Source of the DNA: Polynucleobacter sp. UK-Gri1-W3
GTDB lineage: Bacteria > Pseudomonadota > Gammaproteobacteria > Burkholderiales > Burkholderiaceae
Length of the DNA stretch: 64,000 nt
Assembly (NCBI RefSeq): GCF_018881595.1
Contig: NZ_JACVQA010000006.1
Location: 62,001-126,000, forward strand
Direction of reading: 5' to 3'
In this document: positions 20,621 to 28,614 of the stretch, in pieces
Position numbering within the stretch: position 1 is the stretch's first letter
Layout: every line of letters begins with the position of its first letter
Notes under the pieces: model-generated
What the model was told of the DNA's origin: nothing
Databases searched by the model: none
The model's input: only the letters and a program-made list of their open reading frames with translations
Position numbers and translations under genes: made by a program

Positions 20621-20770
20621 TCAGAAGCTAAAGTATGTGTACGGCAATTAAAAAAGAAAGTACACATCAACTCATACACCGTACCCAACCCTCTATCAAC
20701 GCGAGCATAGTGCCGTATGGCAATGTCGCTATAAAGTGGATAACAAGTGGATACGAGCCGCTATCAAAGA
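20621..20770. repeat. 150-bp direct repeat, copy 2
   Basis: 149 of 150 bases identical to 18748-18897. Here it leads into the HATPase/STAS-like gene instead of the toxin-antitoxin pair, so the same leader precedes two different cargo genes. Confidence 0.92.
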
Positions 20771-20863
20771 AACCCAACTTAGTTTGGCGGTTAATAGGGT
20801 TAAAAGAGACTCAGAGTATCGTTAAACGCTATTTAAGCAGGGTTTCTTGTCAATTCCTGACTA

Positions 20864-20918
20864 AAAACTTTACAATGATTTCATAAAACTTTACAATAAT
20901 TCCATAAAACTTTACAAA
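20864..20918 (+). promoter_or_regulatory. Three 21-bp-spaced AAAACTTTACAA iterons
   Basis: AAAACTTTACAAT recurs at 20864, 20885 and 20906 (last copy AAAACTTTACAAA) with an exact 21-bp period, two helical turns, ending 7 bp before the ATG of the next gene. The layout suggests cooperative binding on one DNA face, perhaps by the winged-helix protein encoded downstream. Confidence 0.75.
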
Positions 20919-20925
20919 AATAGAC

Positions 20926-21966
20926 ATGAAATTTGCCAATACAAAGCGCTCCCAAGAGGTACGCCAGTTCTTGGTAAATGGCGTTAAAGCCAATCAACTC
21001 GATTTAGCTCATGCTGCAATGGCAAAGTTTGGCCTTACTAGGCAGGCTATCCATGCACATTTTGCAGCCTTAGTTAAGGATGGATTTTTAGCTTCCAGCG
21101 GAAGCACCAAGGCGCGTGTATATCAATTAGGTATAAAGCGATTTCATGACGGTCTATTTAAATTAAAGGGACTGGAAGAGTCTGAAGTCTATTCAAGTGA
21201 CTTTAGTGAAATATTTAATGGCTTGCCTAAAGAAATTGCCAATATTTGTCATTACGGCTTTACTGAAATGCTAAACAACGCCATTGATCATTCAGAGGGT
21301 ACTGAGGTCTATATTCATGTAGAAAGAACGCCTGATTTTGTTTCAATAGCTATTGTTGACAATGGCGAGGGAATTTTTAACCATATTGCTAGATTATTGA
21401 AGTTACATAATCCACGTGAGTCTATTTTGGAGTTGAGCAAAGGAAAGCTTACAACTGATCCAAGAAATCATACTGGGCAAGGAATCTTTTTCTCATCCCG
21501 AGCTTTTGATGAATTCTTTATTTTCTCTGGTGATTTAGTCTTTACGCATGCTGACGGTTCGGGAATAGACTTTTTACTACATAACGAAAACAGTCATCAA
21601 GGAACCAGGGTTGTCATGAAAATAGCGCTTAATTCAGAAAGAGTATTGCGTACGGTATTTGATAGTTTTAGTGGTACGGAAGATGAAGATTACGCGTTTA
21701 ATAAAACCGTTGTTCCAGTGAAGTTGGCTCTATACGAAGGTGGGCAACTTATTTCGCGTTCGCAGGCGAAGCGAATTTTAAATCGTGTTGATCGTTTTAA
21801 GACTGTACTATTAGATTTTAAAGGTGTTGGATCAATTGGTCAGGCCTTTGCGGACGAAGTGTTTCGTGTTTTTATTAAACAAAATCCGCAAATTACCATT
21901 CACCCTATTAATGAGAGCTTAGAGGTTAAAAAAATGATTAAGGCTGCTCAAAGCAATTTAGGATAG
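20926..21966 (+). CDS. wHTH - HATPase - STAS-like (DUF4325-type) regulator
   Basis: 346 aa, three parts. Residues 1-70 look like a winged helix (DLAHAAMAKFGLTRQAIHAHF). Residues about 95-225 form a GHKL ATPase with the N-box GFTEMLNNAIDHS, G1 VDNGEGIF and G2 HTGQGIFFSS. Residues about 250-340 form a STAS-like domain (TVLLDFKGVGSIGQAFADEVFRVF split around position 290). There is no histidine-kinase phosphoacceptor domain and no membrane segment, so it is more like an anti-sigma/anti-anti-sigma fusion. The gene follows three iterons and its stop abuts a group I intron remnant. Candidate accessory regulator or conflict-system protein; function unknown. Confidence 0.85.
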   Translation: MKFANTKRSQEVRQFLVNGVKANQLDLAHAAMAKFGLTRQAIHAHFAALVKDGFLASSGSTKARVYQLGIKRFHDGLFKLKGLEESEVYSSDFSEIFNGLPKEIANICHYGFTEMLNNAIDHSEGTEVYIHVERTPDFVSIAIVDNGEGIFNHIARLLKLHNPRESILELSKGKLTTDPRNHTGQGIFFSSRAFDEFFIFSGDLVFTHADGSGIDFLLHNENSHQGTRVVMKIALNSERVLRTVFDSFSGTEDEDYAFNKTVVPVKLALYEGGQLISRSQAKRILNRVDRFKTVLLDFKGVGSIGQAFADEVFRVFIKQNPQITIHPINESLEVKKMIKAAQSNLG

Positions 21967-22048
21967 AGACACTACGGCACCCAACAAAGTTCAGGAATGG
22001 ATATGATGATGGCATAGCTCAGGGAGCGGTAAAGGCTACAGAAACCAG
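21964..22048 (+). pseudogene. Degenerate 3' part of a group I intron
   Basis: Aligns with the 3' half of the intron at 19601-19787: TAGAGACACTACGGCACCC, AAGTTCAG, GGCATAGCTCAGGGAG and the P9-like GGCTACAGAAACC. The P7 strands no longer pair well and P1-P6 are absent, so it is dead. It runs directly into the tRNA 3' half at 22049. Confidence 0.75.
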
Positions 22049-22122
22049 AAGCCTTTGGTCCCAGGTTCAAGTCCTGTTTGGCCCACAAGAAAAGAAAATA
22101 CCAACCTACGGGTTGGTATTTT
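22049..22122 (+). repeat. tRNA-Ile(CAU)-like 3' half plus terminator (copy C)
   Basis: AAGCCTTTGGTCCCAGG with T-arm GGTTCAAGTCC, but the acceptor end has decayed (TTTGGCCCACAA). It is followed by a strong terminator hairpin ATACCAACC/GGTTGGTAT with a T-run, different from the hairpin of copies A and B. Confidence 0.83.
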
Positions 22123-22196
22123 TCATAGTTACTGTAATTTATATGCTTGATGTTTTTAAGTATTAAAATTCATTTTGGAAATGGCGTAAAAGAAAA

Positions 22197-23264
22197 CTAT
22201 TTAATTGACAGACGTTTTTCAATCCAAGTACTCAGTAATGCTGCTAGCTCAATTGAATTGTCATCTTGCATCAACATATGCGTATTTCCTTTTATGCCAA
22301 TTTCGGGCAGAACGAGTAATTCAGCTTTGCCGCCTTGCGCATTGACCTTAGTAACAAATTCTCTGCAAGCTTTTAGTCGTGGAGCCCATCTAGTTGAAAG
22401 TTCAACAAAATCGCCAAACATCACAAGTGAGGGTATTTTTAGATAAGGCGTTAAATCCGAATCTGCAGCGGGACATGCTGCTGGCTCAATAGAGATGATT
22501 CCTGCAATACCATCGTTACTAATTTTGGCAGAATTAAATGGAAAAATACCAGATTGTGAATGGCTTATCAACACAGTTTTTTTGAGCTCTTTTGATAGCG
22601 TTGACAATGCTATTGGTGTAGCGTTGGGTTCCTCGAGGCCATAGTACCAGTCGGCTACCATCTGTTGCCAAAGGCCTTTTTGTGCGGTAATGGGAAATCT
22701 TTGGTTCTCAAACGTCTTTGGATATTCAGCACCAAAGCGAAAGATTTGCCAGGCGCCCTCATGGCTAGCGGCAATTACAGTCGGCAATTTTTCAGGTGGC
22801 ACTTGATTGGTTTTAACCGCATTGATTTGAGAGGCAGAATTGACTGCAGAGCGGCCACGTCCAACTTGATCAATGACATAGGTTGGAAAGCCCCTGCGGA
22901 CAAAGTATTCGTTCCACCCCATGCGATTATCTGGAGTTGATTCCCAGGTCTTGCCTGTTAGGCAGCAACCATGTATCAGGACGATGGAGGTCGACTTGGC
23001 TTTAACGGGAATTTGATATGCCACATACATCTGATCTAGAGTGATCGTTCCTTTGGAGCCAAAGGCTGGCATGGTTGATAGGGTATCAGATGTGACATCT
23101 TGACCGCCAACAAAGAAGCTTCCCTGCTTGTTAATAATGAGCGGTGCTTTTAGAGCTGATTCTGAAAGGGGTGTTATTGGGTAGTTTTGGGAAAATGCGG
23201 AATGTGCAATAAAAGCGCTTGCTATTGATATGAATACACGTGCTGCATAAACATTGATTATCAT
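22197..23264 (-). CDS. Secreted alpha/beta hydrolase (esterase-like)
   Basis: 355 aa with an N-terminal signal peptide (ISIASAFIAHSAFSQ). Alpha/beta hydrolase features: oxyanion segment IVLIHGCCLTGKTW (about residue 94), nucleophile elbow SHSQSG (about 232), and a late His in GNTHMLMQD near the C-terminus. It is divergent from the serine hydrolase gene at 23497, sharing a 232-bp upstream region with no obvious operator. Substrate unknown. Confidence 0.85.
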   Translation of the reverse strand: MIINVYAARVFISIASAFIAHSAFSQNYPITPLSESALKAPLIINKQGSFFVGGQDVTSDTLSTMPAFGSKGTITLDQMYVAYQIPVKAKSTSIVLIHGCCLTGKTWESTPDNRMGWNEYFVRRGFPTYVIDQVGRGRSAVNSASQINAVKTNQVPPEKLPTVIAASHEGAWQIFRFGAEYPKTFENQRFPITAQKGLWQQMVADWYYGLEEPNATPIALSTLSKELKKTVLISHSQSGIFPFNSAKISNDGIAGIISIEPAACPAADSDLTPYLKIPSLVMFGDFVELSTRWAPRLKACREFVTKVNAQGGKAELLVLPEIGIKGNTHMLMQDDNSIELAALLSTWIEKRLSIK

Positions 23265-23496
23265 TAAATCTCCTTTTTTAGTTTTAATTTAATTGAATGG
23301 TTCCTATATCTGAAACATCCTTATATTTTTTCTTTGCGTTATTACGATATAGCACGTCAGAGTGTTTGGGGTTAGTACTAGTTTACCCATTGAATTAGTA
23401 ACCGGATATTTTTTGTGCGCTGCACTAAATTTATGCTGGGGTTGAAAAATACCACATGCTATTCTTGTTCGAAATTAATACAACAAGGAGACCGAC

Positions 23497-24810
23497 ATGC
23501 GATATCAAAAAAATCTTATTAATAAGTTACTTGTAGCAAGCTTTTTTATCAGCAACTTAGCGATTGCACAAAACATTCCAACAGCAAAGCCTGAGGATGT
23601 TGGCATGTCATCTGCGAGATTGAAAAATGTGAAGGCCTCTTTGCAGGCTGAGGTAGATAAAGGCAATATTCCTGGTGCGGTAGTCATGATCAACCGCAAA
23701 GGAAAGTTGGTTTATTCAGAGGTAGTGGGTTATCAAGATAAAAGCACCAATAAGCCTATGAGCAAAGATTCTATTTTTAGAATCTATTCAATGACCAAGC
23801 CGCTAGCATCTGTTGCAGCAATGATTTTGGTGGAGGAAGGCAAGATGCAGTTAGCCGATCCAATCTCTAAGTTCATGCCTGAGTTTGCCAATATGCAAGT
23901 TAGCGTAGGAACAAAAGATAGTAGTGGCAATATGGAGTACTCCTTAGTGCCTGCAGCAAAGCCAATCACCGTACAGGATCTATTGCGCCACACATCAGGA
24001 ATTGGCTACCCAGAAATTACTTCCAATCCTAATATCAAGAAGGCATATACCGATGCTGGTCTTTATGTGGCAGGCGGTACTGACTATGATCAACGTCGTG
24101 TCACCCCGCAAGAAATGATCACGGGTATTGCAAAGGCACCATTAAGTACTCAGCCTGGGACTAACTGGGAATACGGTATGTCCGTAGACTTGTTGGGTCG
24201 CGTAGTTGAAGTAGCCTCCGGCAAACGTCTTGGGGATTTCCTACAAGAGCGTTTGTTTACTCCTTTGCAGATGAAGGACACTGCATTTTCTGTCCCTGCG
24301 GATAAGCAGTCACGTATTGCTGAGCCATTCACAACTGATCCATTTAATAAAGCTCCTATCAAGTTGCTAGATGTCACCATCAAGCCAAACAATGATTCGG
24401 GTGGTGCAGGGGCAGCAGGTACGGCTGGTGACTATCTAAACTTTGCCAGCATGATGCTCAATGGTGGTGAGTTAAATGGCCAAAGAATTTTGTCGCCAAT
24501 GACAGTTAATTTGATGGCATCTGATATGTTGGGCAGTAGAACAACGGTACCGCTTTCGCCTGGTCAATTGCTGATGGGTGTTGATGGCTACACTTTTGGT
24601 CTCGGTTTTATGGTTCGCCAAGGTCAGGGCCTAGCATCTGTTGATGGCTCTCCTGGTGAATACATGTGGGCTGGAGCGGCAGGCACTTTCTTCTGGATTG
24701 ATCCAAAAGAGCAATTAGCCGTAGTGGTCATGAGCCAAGTTCCAGGTCCTATTCGACCGTACTATCGCCGCATGATTAAGCAACTGGTTTCTGCAGCGGT
24801 AGTCAAATAA
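23497..24810 (+). CDS. Secreted serine hydrolase, beta-lactamase class C/esterase family
   Basis: 437 aa with a signal peptide (FFISNLAIAQ). The beta-lactamase-fold SxxK is SMTK in FRIYSMTKPLASVAAM (about residue 98), the YxN-equivalent is WEYGMSVDLLG (about 225), and the domain ends with an AGAAGTFFWIDP segment typical of EstB/CubicO esterases. The motif set favours esterase or D-aminopeptidase over true AmpC. AAGGAG precedes the ATG. Confidence 0.9.
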   Translation: MRYQKNLINKLLVASFFISNLAIAQNIPTAKPEDVGMSSARLKNVKASLQAEVDKGNIPGAVVMINRKGKLVYSEVVGYQDKSTNKPMSKDSIFRIYSMTKPLASVAAMILVEEGKMQLADPISKFMPEFANMQVSVGTKDSSGNMEYSLVPAAKPITVQDLLRHTSGIGYPEITSNPNIKKAYTDAGLYVAGGTDYDQRRVTPQEMITGIAKAPLSTQPGTNWEYGMSVDLLGRVVEVASGKRLGDFLQERLFTPLQMKDTAFSVPADKQSRIAEPFTTDPFNKAPIKLLDVTIKPNNDSGGAGAAGTAGDYLNFASMMLNGGELNGQRILSPMTVNLMASDMLGSRTTVPLSPGQLLMGVDGYTFGLGFMVRQGQGLASVDGSPGEYMWAGAAGTFFWIDPKEQLAVVVMSQVPGPIRPYYRRMIKQLVSAAVVK

Positions 24811-24825
24811 AGTAATTAATTTTTG

Positions 24826-24897
24826 ACCCCAGGTTCAAGTCCTGGTGGGCCCACCAATGAAATCAACGACTTAGGGAGAAATTCCTAAGTCGCTTTT
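24826..24897 (+). repeat. tRNA 3' end plus terminator (copy D)
   Basis: Begins only at the T-arm (CCCCAGGTTCAAGTCCTGG), keeps the exact TGGGCCCACCA end (24856), and is followed by the hairpin CGACTTAGG/CCTAAGTCG and TTTTC. The same hairpin type occurs at 57184. It lies 16 bp after the serine hydrolase stop and could serve as its terminator. Confidence 0.85.
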
Positions 24898-24957
24898 CAT
24901 TCTGTGTCACTCAGTGTGTAAGCAATCTCTATACCTCTTCCACTAAAGCCCCAATAG

Positions 24958-25143
24958 GTATATAGACTCGCCAATGGGGCAATGAACCGCTTGGAGATTG
25001 CAACCCTATTTGCATTGGGATCACATGTGAGGCTGGTATTCAGGAAGTTGATGGAGAAAAAGATCGGTGACACTAGAGCGCAACAGATATTCGCCATTTT
25101 TGCTTTCTTGGTGGCACTCAACCTAATTTATAAAACGGTATAG
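24958..25143 (+). pseudogene. Remnant of a membrane protein C-terminus
   Basis: An open stretch with no plausible start ends in RAQQIFAIFAFLVALNLIYK and a stop at 25143, a hydrophobic C-terminal helix with a preceding basic segment. It resembles the tail of a multi-TM exporter (TauE/SafE-like is my guess). The rest of 24898-25299 shows no gene and presumably holds the cydAB promoter. Confidence 0.45.
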
Positions 25144-25299
25144 ATCTCACGGTAAGGTGTCTAATTAAGGGGCGCCCTTTCAAGGCTATCAGCGCCTGTA
25201 TTTAAGATACCATGCCGACGGGAATGCTATCAAATGGGGCTCAGCACGCAAAGACGGTAAAGGGCATAATAAAAATATATTAAAAATAAGAGGTAAAAA

Positions 25300-26652
25300 A
25301 TGCTTGATACGCTTATTTTGAGCAGAATTCAATTTGCTTCAAATATGACTTTTCATATTCTTTTCCCAACGATATCCATTGCTTTGGGATGGGTACTTTT
25401 CTATTTCAAGGTTAAATTTAATAAGACTGGTGAGTCGGTATGGAGTGAGGCTTATCAATTTTGGGTCAAGATATTTGCCCTAACTTTTGCTCTTGGCGTA
25501 GTAAGCGGTATCACGATGAGTTTTCAGTTTGGAACTAACTGGCCTGGATATATGCAAACGGTCGGTAATATTGCAGGACCTTTGCTTGGATACGAAGTTT
25601 TATCAGCATTCTTCCTTGAGGCAACTTTTTTGGGGATTATGTTGTTTGGCTCTAAAAGAGTCTCTCAAAGAGCTCATACTATCGCCACATTTTTAGTTGC
25701 TTTCGGTACTTCGCTTTCGGCATTCTGGATCATTGCCCTAGATTCTTGGATGCAAACCCCACAAGGGTTTGAGATGATCAATGGCCAAGCACATGCAACC
25801 AATTGGATTGAGGTTGTCTTTAATCCCTCAATGCCCTATCGCCTCCTGCACATGATGACAGCATCATTTTTGACAGTAACGTTCTTAATTGCAGGCATTT
25901 CTTCTTATCGATATTTGAAGGGCATCAATCTGTCTGGCAACCGAGCACTGATCAAACTGGCAATGACCGTGGCGGTAGTGTTAGCCCCTTTGCAAATTAT
26001 CCTTGGTGATTCACATGGCCTAAATACTCTAGAGTATCAGCCTGCAAAGGTAGCGGCAATGGAGGGAATTTGGGAAACAACCAAAGGCGCCCCCGCCGTT
26101 TTGTTTGCCTTGCCCGATGAAGCTATTAAAGCTAATAAATACGAAATAGCCATTCCAAAGCTGGCATCTTTATATTTGACGCACTCATTTGCGGGTGAGG
26201 TGAAGGGTTTGGATGCCTTTCCTGGTGCAACTCCACCAGTCACCCCCATTTTCTTTGCCTTTCGTATCATGGTCGGCATCGGTATGTTGATGCTCTTAAC
26301 CGCATTCGTTGGGTTTTATCTGACAAGAAAAAATAAAGAACTACCAACCTGGCTATTAAAGGTTTTAAGCGTGATGACTTTCTCGGGTTGGGTCGGCGTA
26401 GTTGCCGGCTGGTATGTGACCGAAATAGGCAGACAGCCTTACCTTGTTAGTGGGGTGCTCAAGACTGCTGATGCGGTTACTAAAGTGCCTACTAATATGG
26501 TTTTAGGTACACTCGTTATGTACCTTGCGCTTTATTTGGGACTCATTGTTTCCTATATCTGGGTTGTTTTTTATTTGGCAAGACAAACTCTTCTCGTGCA
26601 TATTATTGATGGGCAAAAATCAGGCTTAACTAACAGCATTGCAGGAGCATAA
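25300..26652 (+). CDS. cydA: Cytochrome bd-type quinol oxidase subunit I
   Basis: 450 aa, about nine TM segments. Haem-ligand region LSRIQFASNMTFH near the N-terminus, and the GRQPY motif (TEIGRQPYLVSG) near residue 375. The Q loop is short, so it belongs to the cyanide-insensitive-oxidase (CioA) branch rather than the long-loop E. coli type. It reduces O2 with ubiquinol and has high oxygen affinity. Together with cydB, 2 bp downstream, it forms a complete two-gene module; no small cydX-like ORF is evident after cydB. Confidence 0.93.
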   Translation: MLDTLILSRIQFASNMTFHILFPTISIALGWVLFYFKVKFNKTGESVWSEAYQFWVKIFALTFALGVVSGITMSFQFGTNWPGYMQTVGNIAGPLLGYEVLSAFFLEATFLGIMLFGSKRVSQRAHTIATFLVAFGTSLSAFWIIALDSWMQTPQGFEMINGQAHATNWIEVVFNPSMPYRLLHMMTASFLTVTFLIAGISSYRYLKGINLSGNRALIKLAMTVAVVLAPLQIILGDSHGLNTLEYQPAKVAAMEGIWETTKGAPAVLFALPDEAIKANKYEIAIPKLASLYLTHSFAGEVKGLDAFPGATPPVTPIFFAFRIMVGIGMLMLLTAFVGFYLTRKNKELPTWLLKVLSVMTFSGWVGVVAGWYVTEIGRQPYLVSGVLKTADAVTKVPTNMVLGTLVMYLALYLGLIVSYIWVVFYLARQTLLVHIIDGQKSGLTNSIAGA

Positions 26653-26654
26653 GC

Positions 26655-27668
26655 ATGATTCCTAATTTATCTGAGGCATCTGGTTGGCTGCCCCTTTTCT
26701 TTTTGGTTGCCATGGGTATTGCAATGGTGGCTTACGTTGTTCTAGATGGATATGACTTGGGTGTAGGCATCCTATTAAATCAGGCAAGCGAATCAGAAAA
26801 AGACATCATGATTTCATCAATTGGTCCTTTTTGGGATGCCAATGAAACATGGTTGGTACTCGGAGTCGGCGTACTCTTGATTGCCTTTCCAATGGCGCAT
26901 GGCATTATTTTGACTGAGCTCTATCTGCCAGTGGGCATCATGTTAGCCGGTTTAATTTTACGGGGCGTCTCTTTTGACTTTCGTGCAAAAGCACATTTGA
27001 GTCAGAAGTCAGTCTGGAACTTCTTATTCTTTTTTGGTAGCCTCTTGGCCGCGGCATCTCAAGGGGTGATGGTTGGTAGAGAAGTGATTGGTTTTGACTC
27101 CGGCTACTTAGGGTGGATATTCTCGTTCATCGTGGCACTTTGTCTGCCTGCTGGATATGCCCTATTGGGGGCTGGCTGGCTGATTATGAAGACTTCTGGC
27201 GACTTACAGCTTAAGGCAGTAGGCTGGGCAAGAAGGTGTTTGTTATTAACGGCTCTAGGCGTTGGGATCATTTCTGTTGCGACACCATTCTTTAGTTCAG
27301 AGATTGCGGCTAAGTGGTTTAACTTTCCTAATGTCTTTTTCTTGCTGCCTTTTCCAGTTTTGACCCTGGCGTGTTTTGTCTTAATTGATTTGAACTTGCT
27401 AAAAATGCAAAGAGATAAGCCGGCGCCAGTTTGGATTCCTTTTGCCCTTAGCGTAGCCATTTTTGTTTTGGCTTTTTTAGGGATTGCTTACAGCATGTTT
27501 CCCTATATCGTCGTAGACAAAATGACAATCTGGGAAGCGGCATCAGCTACAGAGTCTTTATGGGTAATATTTTGGGGGGCAGTAGTTGTGCTACCAACCA
27601 TCATTGGATACACAATTTATTCTTACAAAATCTTCTGGGGCAAAACCGAGCCGCTTAGTTATTACTAG
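26655..27668 (+). CDS. cydB: Cytochrome bd-type quinol oxidase subunit II
   Basis: 337 aa, eight to nine TM segments; the N-terminal YVVLDGYDLGVGILL and GPFWDANETWLVLG segments are diagnostic of CydB. It begins 2 bp after cydA. The assembly transporter genes cydCD are not in the window. Confidence 0.93.
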   Translation: MIPNLSEASGWLPLFFLVAMGIAMVAYVVLDGYDLGVGILLNQASESEKDIMISSIGPFWDANETWLVLGVGVLLIAFPMAHGIILTELYLPVGIMLAGLILRGVSFDFRAKAHLSQKSVWNFLFFFGSLLAAASQGVMVGREVIGFDSGYLGWIFSFIVALCLPAGYALLGAGWLIMKTSGDLQLKAVGWARRCLLLTALGVGIISVATPFFSSEIAAKWFNFPNVFFLLPFPVLTLACFVLIDLNLLKMQRDKPAPVWIPFALSVAIFVLAFLGIAYSMFPYIVVDKMTIWEAASATESLWVIFWGAVVVLPTIIGYTIYSYKIFWGKTEPLSYY

Positions 27669-27721
27669 AGTAATGGTATTTGCATCTGTTGAATCAAGGA
27701 AGCTTTAGGATTCGAGCTTTT

Positions 27722-27744
27722 GAGCATTACTTTAAGTAACGCTC
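27722..27744. repeat. Palindrome family copy e
   Basis: GAGCATTACTT / AAGTAACGCTC around a central T, with one mismatched pair; 47 bp ahead of tRNA copy E. The intervening GAAGCAACGAAGTG resembles GGAGCAACGAAGTG near 17658, so the shared unit is longer than the palindrome alone. Confidence 0.85.
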
Positions 27745-27790
27745 ACCAACATTAAGTACAAGTACATTGAAGCAACGAAGTGTTGGATGC

Positions 27791-27880
27791 TTGCTCTCAT
27801 AATCCTTTGGCCCCAGGTCCAAGTCCTGGTGAGCCCACCAGAAAAGCAAACCCTCATCAGAAATGGTGGGGGTTTTGTTT
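27791..27880 (+). repeat. tRNA-Ile(CAU)-like 3' half plus hairpin (copy E)
   Basis: Anticodon loop CTCATAA, TTTGGCCCCAGG, a damaged T-loop (GGTCCAAGTCC) and GAGCCCACCA (ends 27840), then the copy A type of hairpin CCCTCATCA/TGGTGGGGG with T-run. The region 27669-27984 contains no gene apart from these repeats. Confidence 0.85.
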
Positions 27881-27904
27881 TTTTGGGACAATTTTAGGGG
27901 TGGA

Positions 27905-27946
27905 GTATGCAGCTATCTTGACCCTACTGTAAGATCTTTCCATAAC
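27905..27946 (+). repeat. 42-bp block shared with 55977-56018
   Basis: About 35 of 42 bases match the block at 55977-56018, with the last 18 bases (TGTAAGATCTTTCCATAA) identical. Both copies lie just downstream of a tRNA fragment and just upstream of a gene start, so they may be part of the repeat unit or carry a promoter. Confidence 0.7.
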
Positions 27947-27984
27947 TTCTATAAAACTTCTTTTAGTGATTGGGTGTGTACTGT

Positions 27985-28614
27985 ATGTCAGTAGATAGGG
28001 TCGTAGTCTGTGACCAATGCGATTTGGTGCAGCTAGAGGTTGAATTGGAGCCTGGTGGCAAAGCCTATTGCAGTCGCTGCGAGAATGACTTGTATCGCAG
28101 TCAGCCGGATGGTCTGCGACGCTGTTTGATATTTGCACTGACTGCAGCCGTTTTATTTTTGATTTCGAATTCCTTCCCGATCGTCAGCATTGATTCGCAG
28201 GGCCTAACAAATTCAACTACCCTACTCGATGCTGCGGAAAGACTTATACAGGATGGCATACCCAGTATTGCGGGACTTGTGTTTACGACAACATTCTTGA
28301 TGCCTGCTCTGGAAATTATGTCAGTGATCTATTTGCTCTTACCACTTCATTTTGGACGACTGCCGCCCGGATTTAATCTCGCATGCAGATTAATGCATCT
28401 GGTAAAGCCATGGGCCATGATTGAAGTGTTTATGTTGGGGCTTCTGGTAACTGTCTCAAAGCTAAATGCCTTTGCTACAGTTATCCCAGACATTGGATTG
28501 ATTTCTTTTATTTTGCTAATGTTCTCGATAACAGCTTCGGCAGCAAATTTCGATGTCCATACTTTTTGGAAGCAGGTAGATGCGGTCAAAAAAGGGCGGG
28601 GGTCGGTTTGGTAA
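27985..28614 (+). CDS. pqiA: PqiA-family membrane protein, first half
   Basis: 209 aa from the ATG at 27985 (an upstream TTG at 27970 is possible). N-terminal zinc-ribbon-like CDQCD ... CSRCE, then four hydrophobic segments. It corresponds to the first half of the E. coli PqiA/LetA protein (about 420 aa), which works with an MCE protein in lipid traffic across the periplasm. Its stop overlaps the start of the second half, so the pair is translationally coupled. Confidence 0.85.
   Translation: MSVDRVVVCDQCDLVQLEVELEPGGKAYCSRCENDLYRSQPDGLRRCLIFALTAAVLFLISNSFPIVSIDSQGLTNSTTLLDAAERLIQDGIPSIAGLVFTTTFLMPALEIMSVIYLLLPLHFGRLPPGFNLACRLMHLVKPWAMIEVFMLGLLVTVSKLNAFATVIPDIGLISFILLMFSITASAANFDVHTFWKQVDAVKKGRGSVW

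Noticed and set aside
20635-20886. 83-aa ORF in repeat copy 2
   Set aside because: The reading frame diverges and ends early in copy 1, and it runs through the iteron region; more likely non-coding.
17821-22122. Chromosomal integron with attC sites
   Set aside because: The same-orientation repeats and toxin-antitoxin cargo are suggestive, but the palindromes lack the GTTRRRY/RYYYAAC core sites and no intI is present. The conserved part is a tRNA 3' half.
23497-24810. Antibiotic-resistance AmpC beta-lactamase
   Set aside because: It has the SxxK fold motif but the remaining motifs and the AGAAGTFFW end fit EstB/CubicO-type esterases better.
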